This document shows positions 16,000 through 23,582 of a DNA stretch of 64,000 nucleotides, one piece after another. How positions within the stretch are numbered: position 1 is the first letter of the stretch; every line of letters begins with the position of its first letter. A program made the translations under genes and the position numbers. The stretch comes from Mycolicibacterium sediminis. Its GTDB lineage: Bacteria; Actinomycetota; Actinomycetes; Mycobacteriales; Mycobacteriaceae. The stretch is taken from assembly GCF_010731735.1 (NCBI RefSeq), contig NZ_AP022588.1, forward strand, positions 6,186,642 through 6,250,641, given 5' to 3'. The notes below the pieces were generated by a model. The model was given only the letters and a program-made list of their open reading frames with translations, ran no database searches and was not told where the DNA came from.

Positions 16000-16560
16000 C
16001 TACTTCACCCGGATGTCGTTGACGACCGGCAGACCCGGCCACGCCTCGGTGGCCGCCGACTCGACGGAGGCCCTCTCCCTCTCGCCCGGTGCCACGCCGG
16101 TGAGGGTCAGCACGCCGCGATCGACGGTGACGCGGAAGTCGGGGATGTTCGCGGTGACGCTGAAGACGCCTGCGAGCAGCGCGACGTCGGGAACGCGGAC
16201 GTTCGGGTCGACCCCGAGTTCGTCACCCACGACCGCACCCGGCATCGCCATCCTGATCGCCTCGATCAGCGACGACTTCTGCCCCTCGTCGGGCATCTTG
16301 CCGCCGATGACGAAACCGTCCGTGCTGCGCGTGATCGAGAACGGCCCGAACGGCAGGTCCGACCGGGCAGGCGGCGCGGCCGCCGGAGTCGTCGGCGCCG
16401 GCGTGGGCGGGCCCGGGGCACCAGACATCGCGGTCGGGGGATCGGCGCTCGGCACGGCCTGCCCCGCGACCTCCCGGTCGCCGAAGCCCGCCCAACCGAT
16501 CACCGCCAGCAGCAGCGGCACCACCAGCAGCGCCGCCCACCAGCCGGGGCCCGGACGCAC
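16000..16560 (-). CDS. arfA: ArfA/OmpATb-like protein lacking the OmpA C-terminal domain
   Basis: A 186-residue protein with one membrane helix (about 6-26), a Pro/Ala-rich linker, then the BON-type domain of OmpATb (ITRSTDGFVIGGKMPDEGQK to AWPGLPVVNDIRVK). M. tuberculosis ArfA continues from this point into a peptidoglycan-binding OmpA domain. Here a stop follows directly and arfB begins 8 bp later, so the domain is cleanly missing. Start taken at GTG 16560, but similarity to the homologue (RRxxRYR before the helix) extends upstream to the FKBP stop without an ordinary start codon. The true start may therefore be a rare codon. Confidence 0.75.
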   Translation of the reverse strand: MRPGPGWWAALLVVPLLLAVIGWAGFGDREVAGQAVPSADPPTAMSGAPGPPTPAPTTPAAAPPARSDLPFGPFSITRSTDGFVIGGKMPDEGQKSSLIEAIRMAMPGAVVGDELGVDPNVRVPDVALLAGVFSVTANIPDFRVTVDRGVLTLTGVAPGERERASVESAATEAWPGLPVVNDIRVK

Positions 16561-16601
16561 CCGGTAGCGGCGTGACTCCCGGCGCCACTCGGACGACTCG
16601 C

Positions 16602-16976
16602 TCAGCGGACGTCCAGCAGGTCGATCACGAAGATGAGCGTCTTGCCGGACAGCCGGTGACCGCCTCCGGCGGGCCCGTAGGCCTGCGCCGGCGGGATGAC
16701 CAGTTTGCGGCGGCCACCCACCCGCATGCCGGGGATGCCGTCCTGCCAGCCCTGGATCAGCCCGCGCAGCGGGAACTCGATGGACTCGCCGCGGTTCCAG
16801 GAGCTGTCGAACTCCTCACCGGTGTCGTACTCGACGCCGACGTAGTGCACCCGCACGTTGCCGCCCGGCACCGCCTCGGCGCCGTCGCCGACCTCGACGT
16901 CGGTGATGACCATCTCGGTCGGTGCGGGGCCGTCGGGGAATTCGATCTCTGGTTTCTTGTCGCTCGCCACGACCAT
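16602..16976 (-). CDS. FKBP-type peptidyl-prolyl cis-trans isomerase
   Basis: A 124-residue single-domain FKBP. Typical motifs are VRVHYVGVEYDTGEEFDSSW, FPLRGLIQGWQDGIPGM with the pocket Trp77, KLVIPPAQAYG and LIFVIDLLDV at the end. It catalyses proline isomerisation in folding. There is no signal peptide, so it is cytoplasmic. ATG 16976 begins MVVASDKKPEIEFPDG, the usual actinobacterial N-terminus; the longer frame upstream is antisense to DUF2630. It precedes arfA on the same strand with a 41-bp gap. Confidence 0.93.
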   Translation of the reverse strand: MVVASDKKPEIEFPDGPAPTEMVITDVEVGDGAEAVPGGNVRVHYVGVEYDTGEEFDSSWNRGESIEFPLRGLIQGWQDGIPGMRVGGRRKLVIPPAQAYGPAGGGHRLSGKTLIFVIDLLDVR

Positions 16977-17001
16977 CACGGTAGTCGGGCAGACTGAGGG
17001 C

Positions 17002-17250
17002 ATGGACAAGGACCACGACATTCTGAGCCAGGTCGACAAGCTCGTCGCCGAGGAGCGCGACCTGCGCGACAAGCTCCAGCACAAGGACATCGACGAGACC
17101 GAAGAGCACCAGCGCTTGCGTTCGGTCGAGGTGCAGCTCGATCAGTGCTGGGACCTGCTGCGGCAGCGCCGCGCCCTGCGTGACGCCGGCCAGGACCCCG
17201 ACAAGGCCGCGGTCCGGCCCGCAGGCGAGGTCGAAGGCTACTTGAACTGA
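17002..17250 (+). CDS. DUF2630 protein (Rv0898c-like)
   Basis: An 82-residue charged helical protein, MDKDHDILSQVDKLVAEERD onward, predicted as a short coiled coil over about residues 5-65, ending VRPAGEVEGYLN. It matches the conserved actinobacterial DUF2630 family, function unknown. ATG 17002 diverges from the FKBP gene 25 bp away. It ends 5 bp before the CrtI-like oxidoreductase, so the two are probably cotranscribed, as in M. tuberculosis Rv0898c-Rv0897c. Confidence 0.9.
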   Translation: MDKDHDILSQVDKLVAEERDLRDKLQHKDIDETEEHQRLRSVEVQLDQCWDLLRQRRALRDAGQDPDKAAVRPAGEVEGYLN

Positions 17251-17255
17251 CCGCC

Positions 17256-18809
17256 GTGCGGCACGACCGCTTCGAGGCCGTCGTCGTCGGCGGCGGCCAC
17301 AACGGCCTGGTCGCAGCCGCCTACCTGGCACGGGCCGGCCGCCGGGTGCGACTGCTGGAGCGGCTCGACCACGTGGGCGGAGCGGCCGTGTCCGCACACG
17401 CGTTCACCGGCGTCGACGCCCGGCTGTCGCGCTACTCCTACCTGGTCAGCCTGCTCCCGAGGCAGATCGTCGACGACCTCGGCGCCCGGGTGCGGCTGGC
17501 CCGGCGGCGCTTCTCCTCCTACACGCCCAACCCGGCCGACGGCGGCCGCACCGGGCTGCTGATCGGCGAGGACAGCAGGTTCGACGCGATCGGCGCCGGT
17601 CGGGACGCGGCGGCCTTCGCCGACTTCTACCGGCGTTGCAACGAGGTCACCCGGCCGCTGTGGCCCACGCTGACCCAGCCGCTGCCCACCAGGGCTCAGG
17701 CGCGGGCCACGGTCCTCGACGGCGGCGGCGCGGCCTCGGACTGGGAGGCGATCACGGAAAGGCCGATCCGCGAGGCCATCGCCGCGGCCGTCGACGACGA
17801 CGTGGTGCGCGGCGTCATGGCCACCGACGCACTGATCGGCACCTTCGCCCGCACCGACGATCCGTCGCTGATCCAGAACGTCTGCTTCCTCTACCACCTG
17901 GTGGGTGGCGGCACCGGAGACTGGGACGTGCCGATCGGCGGGATGGGCGCCGTCACGCAGGCGCTCGCGTCCGCCGCATCGGGGTTCGGCGCCGAGATCG
18001 TCACCGGCGCAGAGGTCTACGCCGTCACCCCCGACGGCGAGGTCGGATACCGGACCGCCGACGGCGAGCACCGCGTGCACGGTGACGTGGTCCTCGCGAA
18101 CGTCACGCCCACCGTTCTCGCGGGCCTGCTCGGCGAAGCCGAACCGCCGTCGGCCCCCGGCTCGCAGGTCAAAGTGAACCTGATGCTGCGACGCCTGCCC
18201 CGACTGCGCGACGACTCGGTCGGACCGGAGGAGGCGTTCGGCGGCACGTTCCACGTCAACGAGGCTCTGTCGCAACTGGATTCGGCCTACGACGTCGCTA
18301 ATGGCGGCGCGGTGCCCGATCCCCTGCCGTGCGAGATCTACTGTCACTCGCTGACCGACCCCACCATCCTGTCCGACGACCTCCGGCGCGCCGGCGCGCA
18401 GACGCTGACGGTGTTCGGCCTGCACACCCCGCACCGGTTGACGGCGGGCCGCAGTCCCGACGAGGCGCGGCGCGTGCTCACCGATGCCGTGCTGGCGTCG
18501 CTCGACGCGGTACTCGCCGAACCGATCCGGGACGTCGTCATGACCGACGGCAACGGCGATCCGTGCATCGAGTCGAAGACGACGGCCGACCTGCAGGACA
18601 TCCTGGGCATGACGGCCGGGCACATCTTCCACGGCGGGTTGGCGTGGCCCTTCGCCGACGACGACGAGCCACTGGACACGGCGGCGCGACGGTGGGGGGT
18701 CGCCACCGCGCACGACCGGATCATGCTGTGCGGTTCGGGCTCTCGTCGCGGCGGCGCCGTGTCGGGACTCGGTGGCCACAGCGCCGCGATGGCGGTGCTC
18801 GAGGGTTAG
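17256..18809 (+). CDS. CrtI/phytoene-desaturase-like FAD oxidoreductase (Rv0897c-like)
   Basis: A 517-residue flavoprotein. The FAD dinucleotide motif VVVGGGHNGLVAAAYLARAG is at residues 8-27 and the second FAD segment near the end is LCGSGSRRGGAVSGLGGHSA. This architecture is shared with carotenoid desaturases and the pyridine nucleotide-disulfide oxidoreductase PYROXD2 group. No other carotenoid gene is nearby, so a PYROXD2-like role is more likely. GTG at 17256 follows the DUF2630 stop by 5 bp. The substrate is unknown. It overlaps the convergent MarR gene by 4 bp. Confidence 0.88.
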   Translation: MRHDRFEAVVVGGGHNGLVAAAYLARAGRRVRLLERLDHVGGAAVSAHAFTGVDARLSRYSYLVSLLPRQIVDDLGARVRLARRRFSSYTPNPADGGRTGLLIGEDSRFDAIGAGRDAAAFADFYRRCNEVTRPLWPTLTQPLPTRAQARATVLDGGGAASDWEAITERPIREAIAAAVDDDVVRGVMATDALIGTFARTDDPSLIQNVCFLYHLVGGGTGDWDVPIGGMGAVTQALASAASGFGAEIVTGAEVYAVTPDGEVGYRTADGEHRVHGDVVLANVTPTVLAGLLGEAEPPSAPGSQVKVNLMLRRLPRLRDDSVGPEEAFGGTFHVNEALSQLDSAYDVANGGAVPDPLPCEIYCHSLTDPTILSDDLRRAGAQTLTVFGLHTPHRLTAGRSPDEARRVLTDAVLASLDAVLAEPIRDVVMTDGNGDPCIESKTTADLQDILGMTAGHIFHGGLAWPFADDDEPLDTAARRWGVATAHDRIMLCGSGSRRGGAVSGLGGHSAAMAVLEG

Positions 18810-19225
18810 TGCGCCCCCAGCTTCGCGAGCAGATCGCGAAGCGCGCGCAGATCGGCGACGTCGAGGGCGTCGAACGCCGCCGGTGCGGGATCCTCGACCC
18901 CGTCGATGGCCGCCACCACGTCGCGGCCGGCATCGGTCAGCGAGATCACCTTGCACCGGCGGTTCGCCGGGTTCACCTCGCGCACGACGAGCCCGCGCTC
19001 CTCGAGGTCGTTGACCGCGACGGTGGCAGCAGGGGCGTCCATGGTCGCCGACTCCGCGACCTCCTTGGCCGTCATCGGACGTCCGGCGAGCCTGCGCAAC
19101 ACCCGGATCCGGCTGAACGGCAGACCGGACCTCTCGATGACGTCACGCTTCCACGTGTCCCGGTTGTCGAAGACGACGGCGGCCATCGCGCGCCAGACGT
19201 CGTCGGCCAGTGCGTCATCCGACAC
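18806..19225 (-). CDS. MarR-family regulator, probably of the adjacent MFS pump
   Basis: A 139-residue MarR protein: helix bundle, then winged helix at about 40-105 (SRIRVLRRLAGRPMTAKEVA, TMDAPAATVAVNDLEERGLV, basic wing NPANRRCKVISLT). GTG 19225 has a strong upstream GGAGG and lies inside the end of the MFS gene (11-bp overlap), so pump and regulator are cotranscribed. Inverted and direct TTGTG boxes upstream of the MFS gene are the likely target. It probably derepresses the pump when a toxic ligand binds. Confidence 0.87.
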   Translation of the reverse strand: MSDDALADDVWRAMAAVVFDNRDTWKRDVIERSGLPFSRIRVLRRLAGRPMTAKEVAESATMDAPAATVAVNDLEERGLVVREVNPANRRCKVISLTDAGRDVVAAIDGVEDPAPAAFDALDVADLRALRDLLAKLGAH

Positions 19226-20669
19226 GGGCGCCCTCCTCTGCCGGGGTTCCCGCGATGAGCGGAGCCAGCCGCTCGGCGGACCTGACCGCCCGCGCCGACG
19301 TCGACACGATCCCGAGGACGAACACCACGACACCCATCGCGACGCACACGAACCACAGCGGCCGTGCGGCGTCGGCGAAGTCGGCGCCACTGCCGTTCAG
19401 GGCCGCCCCGGCGACGGACCCGCACAGCGCCACGCCGATGCTGACGCCGATCTGCCTGCTGGTCGACGTCACGGCCGACGCCGCGCCCGCCCTGTCCAGT
19501 GGCATGCCGCTGACCGCCGCATTGGTGATCGGCGCGTTGACCATCGAGAAGCCGATGCCGAACACCGCGAACACGACGATCAGCTGCCAGACCGGGGTGG
19601 TCGCCGTCAGGAGGGTCAGCATCACCGACGAGCAGGTGATCAGGACACCCGCGGCCAACAGCGACGGGCGCGCGCCGTAGCGGCCCACCAGCCGGCCGGA
19701 CAGCGGCGAGAAGACGAGCGCACCGATCGCGATCGGCAGGTAGATCAGGCCGGTGTGCATCGCCGAGTACTGCCGCTCGGTTTGCAGGTAGATCGACATC
19801 ATGAACAGGAAGGCGCCCCACCCGGCGAAGGCGCAGATGGCCGTCACCGTCGCCGACGCGAAGGGGATGCTCTTGAAGAAGCGCAGGTCGATGAACGGGT
19901 CGTGCCGCCGCGACTCGAAGCGCAGGAACGCGATCAGCGCCACCGCGGACGCCGCGGCGATGGCCAGCACGCCCGGGCTGGTCCAACCCAGGCCGGGTCC
20001 CTCGATGAGGGTGAAGACGATGCCGAAGAGGAACAGGACGGCGAGGCCCTGCCCGATGGGGTCGATGTTGCGCATCGTCAGGGACTTGGTCTCCGGCACG
20101 AACACCGCCGTGAGCACGATCGCCAGCAGGCAGATCGGCAGGTTGATCCAGAACACCGCGCGCCAGCTGATCAGCTCGATGAGGAGGCCGCCGACGGTGG
20201 GGCCGAGTGCCATCGAGATGCCGACGACCGCGCCCCAGAAGCCCAGCGCGCGGGCACGCTCGACGCGGCCGGTGAACACCTGCGAGATGATCGACAGCGC
20301 AACGGGGTTGAGCATCGACCCGCCGATGGCCTGGATCAGCCGGGCGGCGATGAGCGTCTCGATGTTGGGCGCGATGCTGCACAGCAGCGATCCGACCGCG
20401 AAGACGGTCAGGCCGATCTGGAACACCCGACGCCTGCCGAACCGGTCGCCCGTCGCACCCGAGAGCATCAGCAGTGAGGCCAGCACCAGCGTGTAGACGT
20501 CGACGACCCACTGCATCTGCGACGCCGAGGCACCGAGGTCGGCGCGCATCGACGGGATCGCGACGTTGACGATGGTGGCGTCCATCGACACGATCAACAG
20601 GCTGAGGCAGCAGGACACCAGCACGATGGTCTTCCGCCGCGGCGTCAGATCACCGATGGTTGTATTCAC
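19215..20669 (-). CDS. MFS drug efflux transporter, DHA2 (EmrB/QacA) type
   Basis: A 484-residue transporter with about fourteen membrane segments. Typical DHA2 motifs are MDATIVNVAIPSM in helix 1, the loop GDRFGRRRVF and the antiporter motif C region WGAVVGISMALGPTVGG. It exports drugs or metabolites in exchange for protons. Start is GTG 20669, which lies within a palindrome (CACAA-CCA-TTGTG) likely bound by MarR. The 3' end overlaps the MarR gene, forming a pump/repressor operon. Confidence 0.9.
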   Translation of the reverse strand: MNTTIGDLTPRRKTIVLVSCCLSLLIVSMDATIVNVAIPSMRADLGASASQMQWVVDVYTLVLASLLMLSGATGDRFGRRRVFQIGLTVFAVGSLLCSIAPNIETLIAARLIQAIGGSMLNPVALSIISQVFTGRVERARALGFWGAVVGISMALGPTVGGLLIELISWRAVFWINLPICLLAIVLTAVFVPETKSLTMRNIDPIGQGLAVLFLFGIVFTLIEGPGLGWTSPGVLAIAAASAVALIAFLRFESRRHDPFIDLRFFKSIPFASATVTAICAFAGWGAFLFMMSIYLQTERQYSAMHTGLIYLPIAIGALVFSPLSGRLVGRYGARPSLLAAGVLITCSSVMLTLLTATTPVWQLIVVFAVFGIGFSMVNAPITNAAVSGMPLDRAGAASAVTSTSRQIGVSIGVALCGSVAGAALNGSGADFADAARPLWFVCVAMGVVVFVLGIVSTSARAVRSAERLAPLIAGTPAEEGARVG

Positions 20670-20706
20670 ACAACCATTGTGGGTTCACAAGTTTCTAATT
20701 CACAAG
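20669..20706. promoter_or_regulatory. Candidate MarR operator: TTGTG boxes at the MFS start
   Basis: CACAACCATTGTG at 20669-20681 is a perfect 5-bp inverted repeat with a 3-bp centre and overlaps the GTG start. TTCACAAG occurs at 20684-20691 and again at 20699-20706, giving four related boxes in 38 bp. The MarR gene of the same operon is the likely binder, which would give autoregulation. Confidence 0.6.
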
Positions 20707-20748
20707 CCGCCGAGCGGTGACATGCGTCTCCCGCGGACGACGACCTTG

Positions 20749-20811
20749 CGCCGAAACGGCATTCCCTGTCGCGGAGGCGGCCTCTTCGCGACAGGGAATG
20801 CCGTTTCGGCG
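20749..20811. terminator. 25-bp perfect inverted repeat downstream of gltA2
   Basis: The 25 bases at 20749-20773 are exactly complementary to 20787-20811, with a 13-base loop that itself contains GAGG/CCTC. It begins 25 bp after the gltA2 stop on the transcribed side and before the MFS promoter. It probably acts as a terminator or mRNA 3'-end stabiliser. There is no T-tract, as is usual in mycobacteria. Confidence 0.7.
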
Positions 20812-20835
20812 AAAACAGGTGAGGGCAGGTGGCGG

Positions 20836-22137
20836 CTAGCGGCCGTCGATGCTGCCGTAGTCGCGCTCGGTGTAGCCGGTGTAGATCTGGCGCGGGCGGC
20901 CGATCTTGCTGGGCTCGCCGTTCATCTCCCGCCAATGCGCGATCCAGCCGGGCAGTCGGCCGAGCGCGAACAGCACCGTGAACATGCGGGTCGGGAAGCC
21001 CATGGCCCGGTAGATGACGCCGGTGTAGTAGTCGACGTTCGGGTAGAGCTTGCGCTCGACGAAGAAGTCGTCGGTGAGCGCGATCTCCTCGAGCTGCTTG
21101 GCGATGTCGAGCAGCTCGTCGTCGCCGCCGAGCTTGGCCAGAATCTTGTCGGCCTGCTCCTTGACGATGCGCGCGCGGGGATCGTAGTTCTTGTAGACGC
21201 GGTGTCCGAAGCCCATGAGCTTCACGCCCTCTTCGCGGTTCTTGACCCTCTTGACGAAGGTCGCCACGTCGTCGTCGCCGAGGCGGATCTTCTCGAGCAT
21301 CTCCAGCACGGCCTGGTTGGCGCCGCCGTGCAGCGGGCCCCAGAGTGCGTTGATGCCACCGGAGATCGACGTGAACAGGTTCGCCTGCGACGAGCCGACG
21401 AGCCGGACCGTCGAGGTCGAGCAGTTCTGCTCGTGATCGGCGTGCAGGATCAGCAGCATGTCGAGCGCGCGGACGATCTCGGGGTCGACCTCGTAGGGCT
21501 CGGCCGGGAAGCCGAACGTCATCCGCAGGAAGTTCTCGACCAGCGTGAGCGAGTTGTCCGGGTAGAGGAACGGCTGCCCCTCGGACTTCTTGTAGGCGTA
21601 CGCGGCGATGGTCGGCAGCTTCGCCAGCAGCCGGATGGTCGACAGCTCGACCTGTTCGGCGTTCGCGGGATCGACCGAGTCCGGATAGTAGGCCGACAGC
21701 GCGTTGACCGCGCTGGAGAGCACCGGCATCGGGTGCGCGTTGCGCGGGAAGCCGTCGAAGAAGCGCTTCAGATCCTCGTGCAGCAGCGTGTGCCGCTGGA
21801 TCTGGGTGGTGAACCGCTCGAGGTCGTCGGCGGTGGGCAGTTCGCCGTAGATGAGCAGGTAGCTCACCTCGATGAACGTCGACTTCTCGGCGAGCTGCTC
21901 GATGGGATACCCGCGGTAGCGCAGGATCCCGGCGTCACCGTCGATGTAGGTGATCGCACTCTTGGTGGCCGAGGTGTTGACGAAACCGCCGTCGAACGTC
22001 GTGTATCCGGTCTTGGCCAACAGCGAACCCAGTGCGATGCCGTCGGAACCCTCGGTGGCCTTCGAGATCTCTAGATCGATCTCCCCACCTGGGTAGCGGA
22101 GCGTCGCGACCTCGTCGGACCTGGACTGATCGGGCAC
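20836..22137 (-). CDS. gltA2: Citrate synthase GltA2
   Basis: A 433-residue type II citrate synthase, matching M. tuberculosis GltA2 (431 residues) along its length. It condenses acetyl-CoA and oxaloacetate to citrate at the entry of the TCA cycle. Catalytic motifs visible are LHADHEQNCSTSTVRLVGSS, the histidine in LWGPLHGGANQAV and GFGHRVYKNYDPRA, with LGRLPGWIAHWREM near the end. I chose GTG 22137 because AAGGGA lies at ribosome-site distance and the length then fits; upstream GTG/TTG codons would add about 15 unconserved residues. It is separated from the TetR gene by 60 bp. Confidence 0.96.
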   Translation of the reverse strand: MPDQSRSDEVATLRYPGGEIDLEISKATEGSDGIALGSLLAKTGYTTFDGGFVNTSATKSAITYIDGDAGILRYRGYPIEQLAEKSTFIEVSYLLIYGELPTADDLERFTTQIQRHTLLHEDLKRFFDGFPRNAHPMPVLSSAVNALSAYYPDSVDPANAEQVELSTIRLLAKLPTIAAYAYKKSEGQPFLYPDNSLTLVENFLRMTFGFPAEPYEVDPEIVRALDMLLILHADHEQNCSTSTVRLVGSSQANLFTSISGGINALWGPLHGGANQAVLEMLEKIRLGDDDVATFVKRVKNREEGVKLMGFGHRVYKNYDPRARIVKEQADKILAKLGGDDELLDIAKQLEEIALTDDFFVERKLYPNVDYYTGVIYRAMGFPTRMFTVLFALGRLPGWIAHWREMNGEPSKIGRPRQIYTGYTERDYGSIDGR

Positions 22138-22197
22138 GATGGGTCCCTTCTGAATGTCGACGCCGAACTGGCTGTCCGTCACCAAAGAAAGTAGTCG

Positions 22198-22893
22198 CTA
22201 TCCCTCGGACGCGCTCGTGTGGGGTTGGCTTGCGCGCCGCGACGGCGGGTCGTACGGCGACCACGTCCGGCGGAACAGTTCCACGGTCGCGGAGAGCCGG
22301 TCGCAGATGACGTCGGGGCGGACCGGTTCGTTCCCCGGCCTGCCCAGACCCGCGAACGAGTCGGAGAAGATCACGGCCCAGGTGTCGGTGACCAGCGCGA
22401 CCGCGCGGTCGCCTTCGGGCACGCCCATCCGGCGGGCCATCACCTTCATCGTCGCCCTGTTGGTGACGTCGTGGCGCAGCGCCAGCGCCGACGCCCGGAA
22501 CGACGTCGACCCGTTGATGATCTCGATGAGCAGCGCGAGGCGACGGAATCCCGCCGTCTCCGAGCCGTCGGAGGTGCTCAGCACCTCGATGGACGACTGC
22601 AGCAGCGCGTCGTAGACGGTGATGTCGTCGGGCAGCGTCTCCATCGCCTCGGCAATGAGGTCGTCGAGGTCGTCGGTGATCGCGGCGACCACGCACTCCT
22701 TGTTCGGGAAGTACCGGCTGAACGTCCTCGGCGCGACGTCGGCGGCCGCGGCGATCTGATCGACGGTGGTGTTGTCGTACCCGTTGCGCCGGCACAGATC
22801 GGCGGCGGCCTCGATCAGCGACGCCCGGGTCCGTCGCTTCTTGTGCTCGCGGAGGCCGCCGCGGGCCGGCGCGAAGGCGACGAGGTCAGACAC
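22198..22893 (-). CDS. TetR-family regulator (second of a tandem pair)
   Basis: A 231-residue TetR regulator. The HTH lies at about 20-68 (RTRASLIEAAADLCRRNGY, VDQIAAAADVAPRTFSRYF); the rest is the helical ligand domain. It overlaps the preceding TetR gene by 8 bp and is closely related to it in the DNA-binding half, so it looks like a tandem duplication with divergent ligand domains. It lies 60 bp upstream of gltA2 on the same strand. Its target and ligand are unknown; the EntS-like MFS gene upstream is a candidate. Confidence 0.85.
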   Translation of the reverse strand: MSDLVAFAPARGGLREHKKRRTRASLIEAAADLCRRNGYDNTTVDQIAAAADVAPRTFSRYFPNKECVVAAITDDLDDLIAEAMETLPDDITVYDALLQSSIEVLSTSDGSETAGFRRLALLIEIINGSTSFRASALALRHDVTNRATMKVMARRMGVPEGDRAVALVTDTWAVIFSDSFAGLGRPGNEPVRPDVICDRLSATVELFRRTWSPYDPPSRRASQPHTSASEG

Positions 22894-23533
22894 GATCGGG
22901 GTCCTTCGGAACGGGGAGGTCGCTGGTGAACATCGCCACCTGACCGAAGGCCTCCTCGAGACGCTCGACCATCACCAGCGGACCGAGCCGCACGGTGTCG
23001 GTGTCGACGATCAGGTCGCCGCAGGCGGTGACGATGATCGCCGCGAAGACCGCGCTGACGAGTCGTCTGCGGCGGTCGTCGACGTCGACGCCCATGCGCT
23101 TGGCCAGGACGACCTCGGTGTGGTCGTGCCGGAACTCCGATGCCGCCTGCTTCAGCGCGTCCGAGGCGTTGATGATCCGGAGCATCAGGATGATCCGGTC
23201 CGTGGTCATCCGGCCGACCTGCCGCTGCGCGACGCGGGTCAGCACCGCGACGTGGGCCTGGCGCATCGCCTCGAGCGGGCCGACGTCGGCCGGCACGGTC
23301 TCCAGTTCGAGGGCGACCTCGTTCGAGTAGTCCTCGATGAGCGTGAGGAACACCGCGTCCTTGGCGGTGAAGTAGCGGCTGAAGGTGCGGGGTGACACGT
23401 CGGCCGCCGCGGCGATCTGTTCGACGGTGGTGGTCTCGTAGCCCTGCTTGAGGCAGAGGTCCATGGCGGCGTCGATCAGGGTCGCCCTGGTCCGCTGCTT
23501 CTTCCGTTCACGTAGACCGGGGGCGGAGTCCAT
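22886..23533 (-). CDS. TetR-family regulator (first of a tandem pair)
   Basis: A 215-residue TetR regulator, with HTH at about 12-60 (KQRTRATLIDAAMDLCLKQG, VEQIAAAADVSPRTFSRYF). ATG 23533 was chosen over a longer upstream start because MDSAPGLRERKKQRTRA is the usual TetR N-terminus. The next gene is a similar TetR protein overlapping by 8 bp. It follows the MFS gene after 49 bp on the same strand, so control of that transporter is plausible. Confidence 0.85.
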   Translation of the reverse strand: MDSAPGLRERKKQRTRATLIDAAMDLCLKQGYETTTVEQIAAAADVSPRTFSRYFTAKDAVFLTLIEDYSNEVALELETVPADVGPLEAMRQAHVAVLTRVAQRQVGRMTTDRIILMLRIINASDALKQAASEFRHDHTEVVLAKRMGVDVDDRRRRLVSAVFAAIIVTACGDLIVDTDTVRLGPLVMVERLEEAFGQVAMFTSDLPVPKDPDRV

Positions 23534-23582
23534 CGGGTGTTCAACCACGCGCGCGATGGTAACCACAGAGAATGTGAGGAAT

